Shown here: positions 34,225-41,923 of the stretch, piece after piece
How the letters are laid out: the number at the start of each line of letters is the position of its first letter
Position numbering within the stretch: position 1 is the stretch's first letter
DNA from: Gemmatimonadota bacterium
GTDB lineage: Bacteria > JAAXHH01
Length of the DNA: 43,848 bases
Assembly (NCBI GenBank): GCA_009837395.1
Contig: VXTP01000007.1
Location: forward strand, 1-43,848
Direction of reading: 5' to 3'
Position numbers and translations under genes: made by a program
The notes under the pieces: generated by a model
Seen by the model: the letters and a program-made list of their open reading frames with translations, nothing else
What the model was told of the DNA's origin: nothing
Databases searched by the model: none

Positions 34225-35109
34225 ATGTTCAGAGACGTGCGTGTTGCAGCGCTCTCGTTCAAACCGGTCAAGCTGGACCTGCACGGGAACGCGGCCCGGC
34301 TCGAAGAGATGTTTCGCGAGGCCGCGGCCGACGGGGCCGAACTCGCCGTCGCGCCGGAAGGCGTGCTGGAAGGCTACGTGGTCAACGAGATCATCGACGG
34401 AGAAATCCCGCCGGAGGAAATGAACCGCGTCTCGCTGACCATGCGCAGCCCGTTCATCGGGCGGTTCCGCGTACTCGCGAGATCGTTGAACATGTGCCTC
34501 GCCTTCGGTCTAGCCGAGCGGATCGGGGACGAGGTATACAACTGCGCGATATTCCTCGACCAGCGGGGACGGCTGCGGGGCAAGTACCACAAGATGCAGC
34601 TGGCCGAGGGGCATCACCAGTCGTGGTGGTTCAACCGCCTGGGCAAGCGGAGCCGCGCCTTCGACACCCCCTACGGGCGGGCCGGCATGGTCATCTGCAA
34701 CGACCGGTGGAACCCGGATATCGCCCGCATTCCAGTACTCGACGGCGCCCGCTACCTGCTCATTCCCTCCTTTGGGTCGACGGCCCGCGCCCAGGACCGG
34801 GCCGTGCTCGCCCGGGCGCGCGAGAACGGCGTGCCCATCGTCGAAGCCAACGTCGGTGTCACGCTGATCGTGAGCAAAGGGGAAATCGTCGCCCTGTCCC
34901 GCAAGCAGACCGCCATCACCCATGGGACCATCGCCATTCCGGCGCCGTCGTCGCTTCGGAACCGGGACCGGCATGAGCGTGGATTCCTCGCCTGGCGCCG
35001 CCGGGAAATGCCCCTGCGGTACCGGGACCGGATGCGCAGAAGGAGGCAGGGGCGCGACACCGTGGAGGTCGGCCATGACGGGAAGGGCCGGCTGATCGAG
35101 AAGGACTGA
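34225..35109 (+). CDS. Carbon-nitrogen hydrolase (nitrilase superfamily)
   Basis: The 294-residue protein has the Glu-Lys-Cys triad of the nitrilase superfamily: E45 in VAPEGVLEGY, K123 in GKYHKMQLAEGH and C158 in MVICNDRWNPD. It would hydrolyse an amide, carbamoyl or nitrile group. The C-terminus (MRRRRQGRDTVEVG) is basic. It lies about 200 bp upstream of NAD synthetase, whose own glutaminase domain is of the same superfamily, and before a nicotinamidase-like gene; a role in nicotinamide or glutamine-related metabolism is inferred only from this order. GGAGG six nt before the ATG supports the start. Confidence 0.88.
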   Translation: MFRDVRVAALSFKPVKLDLHGNAARLEEMFREAAADGAELAVAPEGVLEGYVVNEIIDGEIPPEEMNRVSLTMRSPFIGRFRVLARSLNMCLAFGLAERIGDEVYNCAIFLDQRGRLRGKYHKMQLAEGHHQSWWFNRLGKRSRAFDTPYGRAGMVICNDRWNPDIARIPVLDGARYLLIPSFGSTARAQDRAVLARARENGVPIVEANVGVTLIVSKGEIVALSRKQTAITHGTIAIPAPSSLRNRDRHERGFLAWRRREMPLRYRDRMRRRRQGRDTVEVGHDGKGRLIEKD

Positions 35110-35305
35110 CGGCCCCGAACCCTCTGGTGCGCCGTAAATTGCGTCTTGCCTGTCCAATCGCTGATCCCTTATCTTTTTCGTGATTGTCAGCCGGCCGGCG
35201 AGCGGGTTGGACCGCCGGCGTACGGCTTGGGCCCTGCCGGGGGGCGGTATGGACCGCCAGCCGGGATGCCGGATCAAGCCGGTTCGCAGGGAATCGCTGC
35301 GAGAC

Positions 35306-37357
35306 ATGGTGACCATGGACCCGAAATTATCACCCGACCAGTTCCTTGACATTCGCAGCCACGGCTTCGTCCGCCTGGCCATCGCCGTACCCCGCATACG
35401 CGTGGGCGATCCCGCGGAGAACGTGGCCCATCACCTCGAGCAGATTGAAGCGGCCGGAGAGAAGGGGGCTGCCTACGTCCTCTTCCCCGAACTGAGCCTC
35501 ACCGGCTATACGTGCGCCGACCTCTTCCACTCCCAGGCGCTGCTGGAAGGCGTCCTGGAAGCCCTGGAAGCATTGCTCGACGGCACGGATGGGCTCGATC
35601 TGGCCTTCAGCATCGGCATGCCCCTGAGGCTGGACCACGCGGTCTTCAACGTCGCGGTGACCTGCAGCCGCGGGGAAATCCTGGCGATAACGCCCAAGAC
35701 CTATCTTCCCCAGTACCGCGAATTCTACGAGACACGGTACTTCGCCCGGGCGGCTGAAGCGCAGACGGAGACCGTATCTCTCTGCGGCCGGGACGCGCCT
35801 TTCGGACCCGACGTGCTACTGCGAACGGACGATCCCAGGGTGGTGATCTACCCGACGATCTGCGAAGACGACTGGGTACCGGTACCGCCGGCCAGCCGGG
35901 CGGCGCTGGCGGGGGCGACCATTCTCGCCAATCTCTCGGCGTCGAACATCGTCATCGGCAAGGCGCAGTACCGCGAGGACCTCATCCTGGCCTCCTCGGG
36001 ACGCAACGAGGCCGTGCACATGTACGCCGCGGCGGGCTTCGGGGAATCGACCATGGACGTGGTATGGGACGGCCACGGGTTCATCGCCGAGCGCGGCTAC
36101 ATGCTGGCGAAAACAGAGCGTTTTCAATTGGACGGAACCTGCATCACGGCCGACGTGGACGTGGAGGCGCTGGTGCTGGAGCGCGGGGTCCAGGGTTCGT
36201 TCCGGCAGAACGCCATGGACTACAAGTCATCCTGGCGATCCGTCTCGTTACCGGGCTTCCGGTCCGGACAGACCGGGGATGCGGATACCGATACCGCCGG
36301 AAAGGGTCGTGAACAGGCGCATCGGACCTTCCATCGCGACATACCCGCTCATCCCTTCGTACCCCAGAATCCCGCGGAACGCAACGAGCGGTGCCGCGAG
36401 GTCTTCATGATCCAGTCCACGGGACTGGCGACCAAGCTCAGATCATTGCCCGAGGATGCCCGGCGTGTCGTCGTGGCGGTCTCCGGCGGCCAGGATTCGA
36501 CCCACGCCCTTAACGTGGCGGTGCACACCATGGACCTCCTCGGACTGCCCAGGTCCCACATCGTGGCCCTGACCATGCCGGGACTGGGCACCACGGAGCG
36601 GACCTACACGAACGCCTGCGCCCTGATCAGGGCCGTCGGCGCCACATTCCGGGAGATCGACATCAAACCCGCGGTGCGTAAGTTCTTCGGGGACATCGAG
36701 CACTCGGAGGACAAGAAAGACCTCGTCTACGAGAACACGCAGGCATGGACGCGGAAGCTGGAGGAGCTCGCCACGGCCGCCCAGGTCAGAGGGATCGTGC
36801 TCGGTACGGGGGACCTCTCGGAACTGGCGCTGGGCTGGTGCACCATGTTCGGCGACCACGCCAGCCACTACGGGGTCAACGCCGGGATACCCAAAACCCT
36901 TATTTCCTATCTGATCAAGTGGACGTCCGACGAAGTCTTCGAGGAGGAGCCAGAGGTCCGCGGCGTATTGCTGGATATCCTCGATACGCCCATCTCGCCG
37001 GAACTGCTGCCCCCGAGCGATAGCGAGATCGCACAGAAAACCGAAGAAGAGATCGGTCCCTACGAGCTGCACGACTTTTTCATCTACTACTTCCTGCGTT
37101 TCGGCTTTTCGCCTTCCCGGATAGCACGGATGGCACTTCACGCCTTCGAGGGGAAGTACGGACTCCCTGAAATCAAGGTCTGGCTCCGCGTCTTCATCGT
37201 CCGGTTCTTCCAAAACCAGTTCAAACGGAACTGCCTGCCCGAAGGACCCAAGGTCGGCATGACCTGCATCTCTCCCCGCGGCGACTGGCGGATGCCGTCC
37301 GATGCTTCGCCGGCGGCCTGGCTGGCGGACCTGGAACGCATCCCGGATGCGCTTTAG
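35306..37357 (+). CDS. nadE: Glutamine-dependent NAD(+) synthetase
   Basis: The 683-residue enzyme amidates nicotinic acid adenine dinucleotide using glutamine-derived ammonia. The N-terminal glutaminase has the triad E62 (FPELSLTGYT), K131 (TPKTYLPQYREFYE) and C186 (TICEDDW). The C-terminal synthetase has the PP-loop SGGQDSTHAL (residues 393-402) and GTGDLSELALGWCT. Length matches the ~680-residue two-domain type seen in Mycobacterium. The start is uncertain: ATG 35306 or 35315 fits the family; a GTG at 35180 would add ~40 unrelated residues. Residues ~315-345 are a hydrophilic insertion (GQTGDADTDTAGKGREQ). The gene overlaps the nicotinamidase-like gene by 11 bp. Confidence 0.93.
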   Translation: MVTMDPKLSPDQFLDIRSHGFVRLAIAVPRIRVGDPAENVAHHLEQIEAAGEKGAAYVLFPELSLTGYTCADLFHSQALLEGVLEALEALLDGTDGLDLAFSIGMPLRLDHAVFNVAVTCSRGEILAITPKTYLPQYREFYETRYFARAAEAQTETVSLCGRDAPFGPDVLLRTDDPRVVIYPTICEDDWVPVPPASRAALAGATILANLSASNIVIGKAQYREDLILASSGRNEAVHMYAAAGFGESTMDVVWDGHGFIAERGYMLAKTERFQLDGTCITADVDVEALVLERGVQGSFRQNAMDYKSSWRSVSLPGFRSGQTGDADTDTAGKGREQAHRTFHRDIPAHPFVPQNPAERNERCREVFMIQSTGLATKLRSLPEDARRVVVAVSGGQDSTHALNVAVHTMDLLGLPRSHIVALTMPGLGTTERTYTNACALIRAVGATFREIDIKPAVRKFFGDIEHSEDKKDLVYENTQAWTRKLEELATAAQVRGIVLGTGDLSELALGWCTMFGDHASHYGVNAGIPKTLISYLIKWTSDEVFEEEPEVRGVLLDILDTPISPELLPPSDSEIAQKTEEEIGPYELHDFFIYYFLRFGFSPSRIARMALHAFEGKYGLPEIKVWLRVFIVRFFQNQFKRNCLPEGPKVGMTCISPRGDWRMPSDASPAAWLADLERIPDAL

Positions 37358-38465
37358 GCCACCCGGCGAAGCGCCGCCCCACTTCCGGCCCGAGTCGGTC
37401 GAATTCTACTGGCGCGTTCCCTACGGAGAACGGGCGGCCGATGCCCGCGCGTGGGCGGCGGAACACGGCATCCGGCCCTCGGTCGAAGATGAATGCCGTA
37501 CCGCGCTGCTCCTGGTGGACTGCCAGAACACCTTCTGTCTCCCCGAGTTCGAGCTCTTCGTGGGTGGCCGGAGCGGCCGGGGCGCCGTGGATGACAACAA
37601 GCGGCTCTGCGCCTTCATCTACCGCAATCTCCATTCCATTTCTGAAATCATCGCCACGTTGGACACCCACACGACCCAGCAGATCTTCCATCCGGTATTC
37701 TGGGTAGACCGGGACGGCGGACATCCCACCGGGGGCGAGACCATCATCACCCCGGACGACGTGGAAGCGGGAACCTGGCGCGTCAATCCGGCCGTGGAGG
37801 CTCGGTACAGCGACCGGTTCGATCTTTCCACCTATGCCTTGCATTACGTCCGGCGCCTCACGCGGGACGGCAAGTATCCCCTCATGATCTGGCCCTACCA
37901 CGCCATGCTCGGGGGGATCGGCCACGCCCTGGTGTCCGCCGTGGAGGAGGCGGCGTTCTTTCACGGCATAGCCCGGGTCCGGCAGACGCGTTTCGAGATC
38001 AAGGGGAACCACGCCCTCACGGAAAACTACTCCGCGTTGCGCCCTGAAGTGACGGAGGATGCCGAAGGCCGCCCGCTGGGTGTGAAGAACACCCCGCTGG
38101 GTGTGAAGAACACCCCGCTGAGTGTGAAGAACACCCCGCTGGGTGTGAAGAACACCCCGCTGGGTGTGGAGAACACGCCGCTGGCCGACCACCTGATGTC
38201 CTTCGACGCCGTCATCGTGGCCGGGCAGGCCAAGAGCCACTGCGTGGCGTGGACGGTGGAGGATCTCCGGTCGGAATTCGCAGCGCGCGAGCCGTCCATG
38301 ATCCCGCGCGTCTGCCTGCTGGAGGACTGCACCTCGCCGGTCGTCGTGCCCGGTGTGATCGATTTTACCGAAGAGTCGGAGGCGGCCTTCGGCCGGTTCG
38401 CCGACGCGGGCATGCGCCGGGTGCGTTCCACCGAACCCATGGATAAGTGGGGAATTCCGGACTGA
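37347..38465 (+). CDS. Isochorismatase-like cysteine hydrolase, probable nicotinamidase
   Basis: The 372-residue protein is a cysteine hydrolase with nucleophile C299 in AGQAKSHCVAWT, D58 in LLVDCQNTFC, and a metal-site pattern DTHTTQQIFHP (D106, H108). These match nicotinamidases, which convert nicotinamide to nicotinate for NAD salvage, and the overlap with nadE supports that role. It is longer than typical PncA (about 180-220 residues): it has extra N-terminal and mid-protein segments and a five-fold heptapeptide repeat at residues 244-278. ATG 37347, inside the end of nadE, is the preferred start; no strong ribosome-binding site is seen, consistent with coupling. Confidence 0.82.
   Translation: MRFRPPGEAPPHFRPESVEFYWRVPYGERAADARAWAAEHGIRPSVEDECRTALLLVDCQNTFCLPEFELFVGGRSGRGAVDDNKRLCAFIYRNLHSISEIIATLDTHTTQQIFHPVFWVDRDGGHPTGGETIITPDDVEAGTWRVNPAVEARYSDRFDLSTYALHYVRRLTRDGKYPLMIWPYHAMLGGIGHALVSAVEEAAFFHGIARVRQTRFEIKGNHALTENYSALRPEVTEDAEGRPLGVKNTPLGVKNTPLSVKNTPLGVKNTPLGVENTPLADHLMSFDAVIVAGQAKSHCVAWTVEDLRSEFAAREPSMIPRVCLLEDCTSPVVVPGVIDFTEESEAAFGRFADAGMRRVRSTEPMDKWGIPD
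38076..38180 (+). repeat. 21-bp tandem array, 5 units, in-frame in nicotinamidase-like gene
   Basis: Units at 38076, 38097, 38118, 38139 and 38160 encode LGVKNTP, LGVKNTP, LSVKNTP, LGVKNTP and LGVENTP. Units 1, 2 and 4 are identical at the base level, indicating a very recent expansion. Confidence 0.92.
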
Positions 38466-38490
38466 GGATGATCGGCACGAGGCCGCTACC

Positions 38491-39570
38491 CTACCTGCCG
38501 AGAGGACAGCAGTCCGTCGGACATCGGTCGGGCCATGGACCCAGGACGCCCAAGGCCGGCCTGCCCGCCGATGGGGACAACCGCTCTTCGACGAGCTCCA
38601 CGATCATGTCTACGAAGCGGGGATGGGTCCCCGCTGTTTCCGCCCGGACCATGCGCACCCCGAGTTCATCGCAGCAGGCCCGCGCTTCCACGTCCAGGTC
38701 GTAGGCCACCTCCATGTGGTCCGAGATGAATCCCACGGGGATCACCACGATATCGCGGTCCGCGTGAACCGCAGCGTCCGCCCTGTCCGCCGCATCCCTC
38801 CGGGACACGTCCTCCCGGGCCGCGTCCCCCCGGGCCGCGTCCGTTTCGTGGAATGAACGGATATAGTCGCAGACGTCGGGTTCCAGCCAGGGCTGGGCGG
38901 GCGGCCCGCTGCGGCTCTGGAAGGTCAACGCCCAGGAGGACTTGCCCACGCGCTCGCTGATGAGCCGGGACGCTTCGCGGAGCTGCGCTTCGTACGCGCA
39001 GCCGCCGGCCATGGCCAGGGGTATGCTGTGAGCGGTGTACACGAGGTGCGCCCGCGGACGGCGTTCCTCCGGCAGGCGATCCAGCGCGGAGCGAACGCGC
39101 GCCGCCATCGTTTCGATGAATCCCGGATGATTGAAAAAGGGCCTTATTTTCTCGATTACCGGAGCACCGGATCCCGCGTCGCGGCGGGCCTCCTCGATGT
39201 TCTCCAGGTACTGCCTGCAGTTTGACCAGGAGCTGTACGGCGACGTGACAAAGGCCAGAGCGTGCTGGATTCCGTCCGCGGCCATGCGCCCGACCGTATC
39301 CGAAAGCAGGGGATGCCAGTTCCGGTTTCCCCAGTAGACCGGCAGGGAAAGGTCGCGGGTTTCCAATGCCTCTTCCAGGGCGGAGATCAGCGCACGGTTC
39401 TGGCCGTTGATCGGGCTGACCCCGTCAAAATGATGGTAGTGTTCCGCGACCTCCATCATCCGTTCCCGGGGGACGCGCCGGCCCTTGAGCACGCGCTCGA
39501 GGAAGGGGATGACATCATCCGTGCCTTCGGGACCACCGAAGGAAACCAGGAGCAGTGCGTCGTAGTTCAA
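38491..39570 (-). CDS. hemH: Ferrochelatase, probable coproporphyrin type with iron-sulfur cysteines
   Basis: This enzyme inserts Fe(II) into a porphyrin. It opens with YDALLLVSFGGPEGTDDVIP, has GNRNWHPLLSD, SPYSSWSNCRQYLENI, and FISDHMEVAYDLD (equivalents of the active-site His and Glu). A cysteine in CRQY plus the C-terminal CPTDCCPLGR fit the [2Fe-2S] cluster of some bacterial ferrochelatases. Start: TTG 39570 is chosen because GGGGAGG lies 7 nt upstream; ATG 39588 is the alternative and would add six residues. Residues 241-260 (from TTG) are a 15-bp repeat insertion. The adjacent ChdC-like gene suggests the substrate is coproporphyrin III (CpfC role), an inference. Confidence 0.9.
   Translation of the reverse strand: MNYDALLLVSFGGPEGTDDVIPFLERVLKGRRVPRERMMEVAEHYHHFDGVSPINGQNRALISALEEALETRDLSLPVYWGNRNWHPLLSDTVGRMAADGIQHALAFVTSPYSSWSNCRQYLENIEEARRDAGSGAPVIEKIRPFFNHPGFIETMAARVRSALDRLPEERRPRAHLVYTAHSIPLAMAGGCAYEAQLREASRLISERVGKSSWALTFQSRSGPPAQPWLEPDVCDYIRSFHETDAARGDAAREDVSRRDAADRADAAVHADRDIVVIPVGFISDHMEVAYDLDVEARACCDELGVRMVRAETAGTHPRFVDMIVELVEERLSPSAGRPALGVLGPWPDRCPTDCCPLGR
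38791..38850 (-). repeat. 15-bp tandem array, 4 degenerate units, in-frame in hemH
   Basis: Units at 38791, 38806, 38821 and 38836; on the minus strand they encode HETDA, ARGDA, AREDV and SRRDA, followed by more Ala/Asp-rich sequence, inserted before the strand leading to the SDHMEV motif. Confidence 0.75.
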
Positions 39571-39671
39571 AGGGCTTCCTCCCCGCATGGTGTTCAGACC
39601 CCGTATTTCCTTGCCATGATACCGGTTCGCCCGTAAGTTACGCCAGGCCGGACCCATCGGAATTACGCGCG

Positions 39672-40484
39672 ATGTCGCGGAATACGCAACAGGGAAGCGC
39701 AGTGAGCGAAGAAACCGGGAAAACCCCCGACATCCTTGAACGCGGAGCGCCCGTTGACGGGCAGCCCCAAACGGCCGAAACACGGCTGTACATGCAGCTC
39801 AACGTGTTCACCCTGTCCGGCGCCGGATTCGCCGGTCAGCCTGGCCAGCCTCGGCAGACACGGACCATGGCAAATGACATCGCCGCCAGCCTCGAGGATT
39901 CCGGTCTGGATGCCGCGGTGTATCTCGATGTCAATGATCCCGTGGGCATCGGCGTGCTGTTTCTCGCCGAAGATCCCGACACCTTCGTATCCGACGTACG
40001 GAACCTGCTGACGGGACGGCCTTTCGATGTCCTTGACCGCCGCGGGTCCATGACGATGCTCGGCAGGACCTACTCCATGGGATTCGAGCCGGACCTGATG
40101 GAGTCTCTCATCCACCGGCCGCGCAACACCGTGCTCAACCCCGACTGGCCCTGGGCCATCTGGTACCCGTTGCGGCGCAACGGCGCCTTCGCCAGGCTGG
40201 AACACAAGGAACAGCGCCAGATTCTGATGGAGCACGCCCACATCGGACGGGCCTACGGCCGTGCCGATTTCGCCCATGACATCCGCCTGGCCTGCTACGG
40301 GCTGGACGCGGCGGACAACGACTTCGTTATCGGCTTGATCGGAAAGGACCTCTACCCGCTTTCACGGGTCGTGCAGGACATGCGCAAGACCCAGCAGACC
40401 GCATTGTATATCGATTCGCTCGGACCGTTCTTCGTTGGCAAGAAGACCTGGTCGAGCGACCCGTTACGGTCGAGCGACCCGTAA
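39672..40484 (+). CDS. chdC: Chlorite dismutase-family haem protein, probable coprohaem decarboxylase (HemQ/ChdC)
   Basis: The 270-residue protein matches the HemQ/ChdC branch: PWAIWYPLRRNGAF (Y165 aligns with the catalytic tyrosine), ILMEHAHIGRAYG (probable proximal H188) and the C-terminal AADNDFVIGLIGKDLY, QQTALYIDSLGPFFVGK. ChdC oxidatively decarboxylates coprohaem III to haem b, the last step of the coproporphyrin-dependent pathway. The gene diverges from hemH with about 100 bp between starts. The ATG at 39672 is used; a GTG at 39702 with AGGGA upstream is an alternative. The C-terminus is a two-unit 18-bp repeat that contains the stop codon. Confidence 0.85.
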   Translation: MSRNTQQGSAVSEETGKTPDILERGAPVDGQPQTAETRLYMQLNVFTLSGAGFAGQPGQPRQTRTMANDIAASLEDSGLDAAVYLDVNDPVGIGVLFLAEDPDTFVSDVRNLLTGRPFDVLDRRGSMTMLGRTYSMGFEPDLMESLIHRPRNTVLNPDWPWAIWYPLRRNGAFARLEHKEQRQILMEHAHIGRAYGRADFAHDIRLACYGLDAADNDFVIGLIGKDLYPLSRVVQDMRKTQQTALYIDSLGPFFVGKKTWSSDPLRSSDP

Positions 40485-40485
40485 C
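40450..40485 (+). repeat. 18-bp tandem duplication containing the chdC stop codon
   Basis: GGTCGAGCGACCCGTTAC is repeated at 40450 and 40468; the second copy has A for T, turning TTA into the TAA stop. The protein therefore ends WSSDPLRSSDP. Confidence 0.85.
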
Positions 40486-40494
40486 CTTCCGGCG

Positions 40495-41046
40495 TCATCC
40501 TCCCGAACCGTCTCGCGCCCCTTCCATAATCTCCAGCGCTTTGAATCCCAGGACGGCGCAGGCGGACGCCACGTTCAGTGAATTCTTGTAGCCCCGCGTG
40601 GGGATCTCGACCAGGCCGTCGCAGCGCTCCAGCACGTCCCGGCTCACCCCGAGCGCCTCGTTGCCGAGTACAATGGCCAGTTCGTCCGGAAACACCGCGG
40701 CGTCGTACGACACCGACTCCGACGTGGTTTCGGCGGCCCACACCGCGATGCCGCGATCCTGAAGCCATTCGACCGCGTCGACGGCCGTTTCGAAGTAACG
40801 CCAGGGGACGTAATCGATGGTTCCCAGGGCGGTCTTCTCCAGTTTCGCGTGGGGCGGACTGGCCGTGTATCCGCACAGGAACAGGCCCTTCACGCGCAGT
40901 ATGTCGCATGTCCGGAAGATGGAACCCACGTTGAATGCGCTGCGCAGATTGTCCAGGACGAAGTAGAGGGGCAGCTTGGGCAGCCGGTCGTACGCCTCCT
41001 TCGTGATCTCAGCGTCGAAGCTGCGGACCTCGAAGTTCGTCTCCAT
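40495..41046 (-). CDS. TrmH/SpoU family RNA methyltransferase
   Basis: The 183-residue SPOUT methyltransferase would 2'-O-methylate a ribose in tRNA or rRNA using S-adenosylmethionine. The three family motifs are present: LDNLRSAFNVGSIFRTCD (motif 1), AIVLGNEALGVS (motif 2) and VEIPTRGYKNSLNVASACAV (motif 3), which form the trefoil knot. Target RNA cannot be decided; the short length without an N-terminal substrate domain resembles TrmL-like members. GGAGAA sits directly before the ATG. It lies downstream of pyrF by 64 bp containing a tandem array, and convergent with chdC by 10 bp. Confidence 0.9.
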   Translation of the reverse strand: METNFEVRSFDAEITKEAYDRLPKLPLYFVLDNLRSAFNVGSIFRTCDILRVKGLFLCGYTASPPHAKLEKTALGTIDYVPWRYFETAVDAVEWLQDRGIAVWAAETTSESVSYDAAVFPDELAIVLGNEALGVSRDVLERCDGLVEIPTRGYKNSLNVASACAVLGFKALEIMEGARDGSGG

Positions 41047-41066
41047 TTCTCCGGTTCTCCTGGACG

Positions 41067-41116
41067 GCGCGGGCGTTTATCCGCGCGGGGCGTTCATCCG
41101 CGCGGGGCATTCAGGG
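41067..41116. repeat. 16/17-bp tandem array, 3 units, between trmH-like gene and pyrF
   Basis: Units at 41067, 41083 and 41100 (GCGCGGGGCGTTCATCC type). The third unit runs over the pyrF stop codon. Confidence 0.75.
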
Positions 41117-41923
41117 CAGCAGGTCGTTGATCTCGTCTCTGAGCCGCTGGGTGGCCGCCCGGGCGGACTCGGCGAAGTCATGGCCACCCGAGGAATAGAG
41201 AATGCTCCGGGAGGAATTGATGAGCAGTCCGCCGTCGTGCTCGTCGGCGCCTTCGCGGATGACCGTTTCCAGGTCGCCGCCCTGGGTGCCGATCCCGGGG
41301 ATCAGCAGAGGCATGTCCGGGACGACGGCCCGGATGCCCGCCAGGGATTCCGCCTGCGTGGCCCCCACGACCAGGCCCGCGTTCCGGGCGGTGTTCCACG
41401 ACCTGGCCGCGCTGGCCACCTCCAGGTACAGCGGGTGTCCGTTGACGGACAGATACTGGAATTCACGGGCGCTTTCGTTGGACGTCAGGCAGAGGATGAA
41501 AACCCCCCGGTCGGTGTAGTCCAGGAAGGGTTGCACGGAATCCCGTCCCTGGTAGGGGTTGACGGTCACCGCGTCGAAACCGAAATGCTCGAACAGCGCC
41601 TTCGCGTACATGCGGGCACTGTTCCCCATGTCTCCCCGCTTGCAGTCGCAGATCACCACGACCCCGTCCGGTATCACCGTGAGCGTACGCTCCAGCGCTT
41701 CGTAGCCCCTTGAGCCCATGACCTCGAAAAACGCGATGTTCAGCTTGTAGGCCGAAACGAGGTCTGATGTATGCTCTATGATCGCCCGGTTGAACTCGAA
41801 CAACGCGTCCGGTTCCGATCTGAGGTGCTCCGGGAATCGATCCAGGTCCGGATCGAGCCCCACGCAGACCAGGCTGTCCGCCGCGGCCCGGGCGCGGTTC
41901 AATCTATCTACGAACGGTGACAT
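41111..41923 (-). CDS. pyrF: Orotidine 5'-phosphate decarboxylase (type 2)
   Basis: The 270-residue enzyme converts OMP to UMP, the last step of de novo UMP synthesis. Length and motifs match the longer type-2 subfamily: VCVGLDPDLDRFPEHL, YKLNIAFFEVMGSRGYEALE, the catalytic VICDCKRGDMGNSARMYAKA, then VTVNPYQGRDS and LLIPGIGTQGGD. GAGGA about 7 nt before ATG 41923 supports the start, which overlaps the end of pyrD by 16 bp. It is the third gene of a pyrK-pyrD-pyrF operon. Confidence 0.95.
   Translation of the reverse strand: MSPFVDRLNRARAAADSLVCVGLDPDLDRFPEHLRSEPDALFEFNRAIIEHTSDLVSAYKLNIAFFEVMGSRGYEALERTLTVIPDGVVVICDCKRGDMGNSARMYAKALFEHFGFDAVTVNPYQGRDSVQPFLDYTDRGVFILCLTSNESAREFQYLSVNGHPLYLEVASAARSWNTARNAGLVVGATQAESLAGIRAVVPDMPLLIPGIGTQGGDLETVIREGADEHDGGLLINSSRSILYSSGGHDFAESARAATQRLRDEINDLLP

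Noticed and set aside
35190-35270. Possible degenerate repeat (two TGGACCGCC-containing copies) upstream of nadE
   Set aside because: Only a short core matches and the copies are separated by unrelated sequence, so I did not count it as a tandem array.
38076-38180. Regularly spaced repeats considered as a CRISPR array
   Set aside because: The units are directly adjacent with no spacers, are in frame within an enzyme gene, and no cas gene is present.
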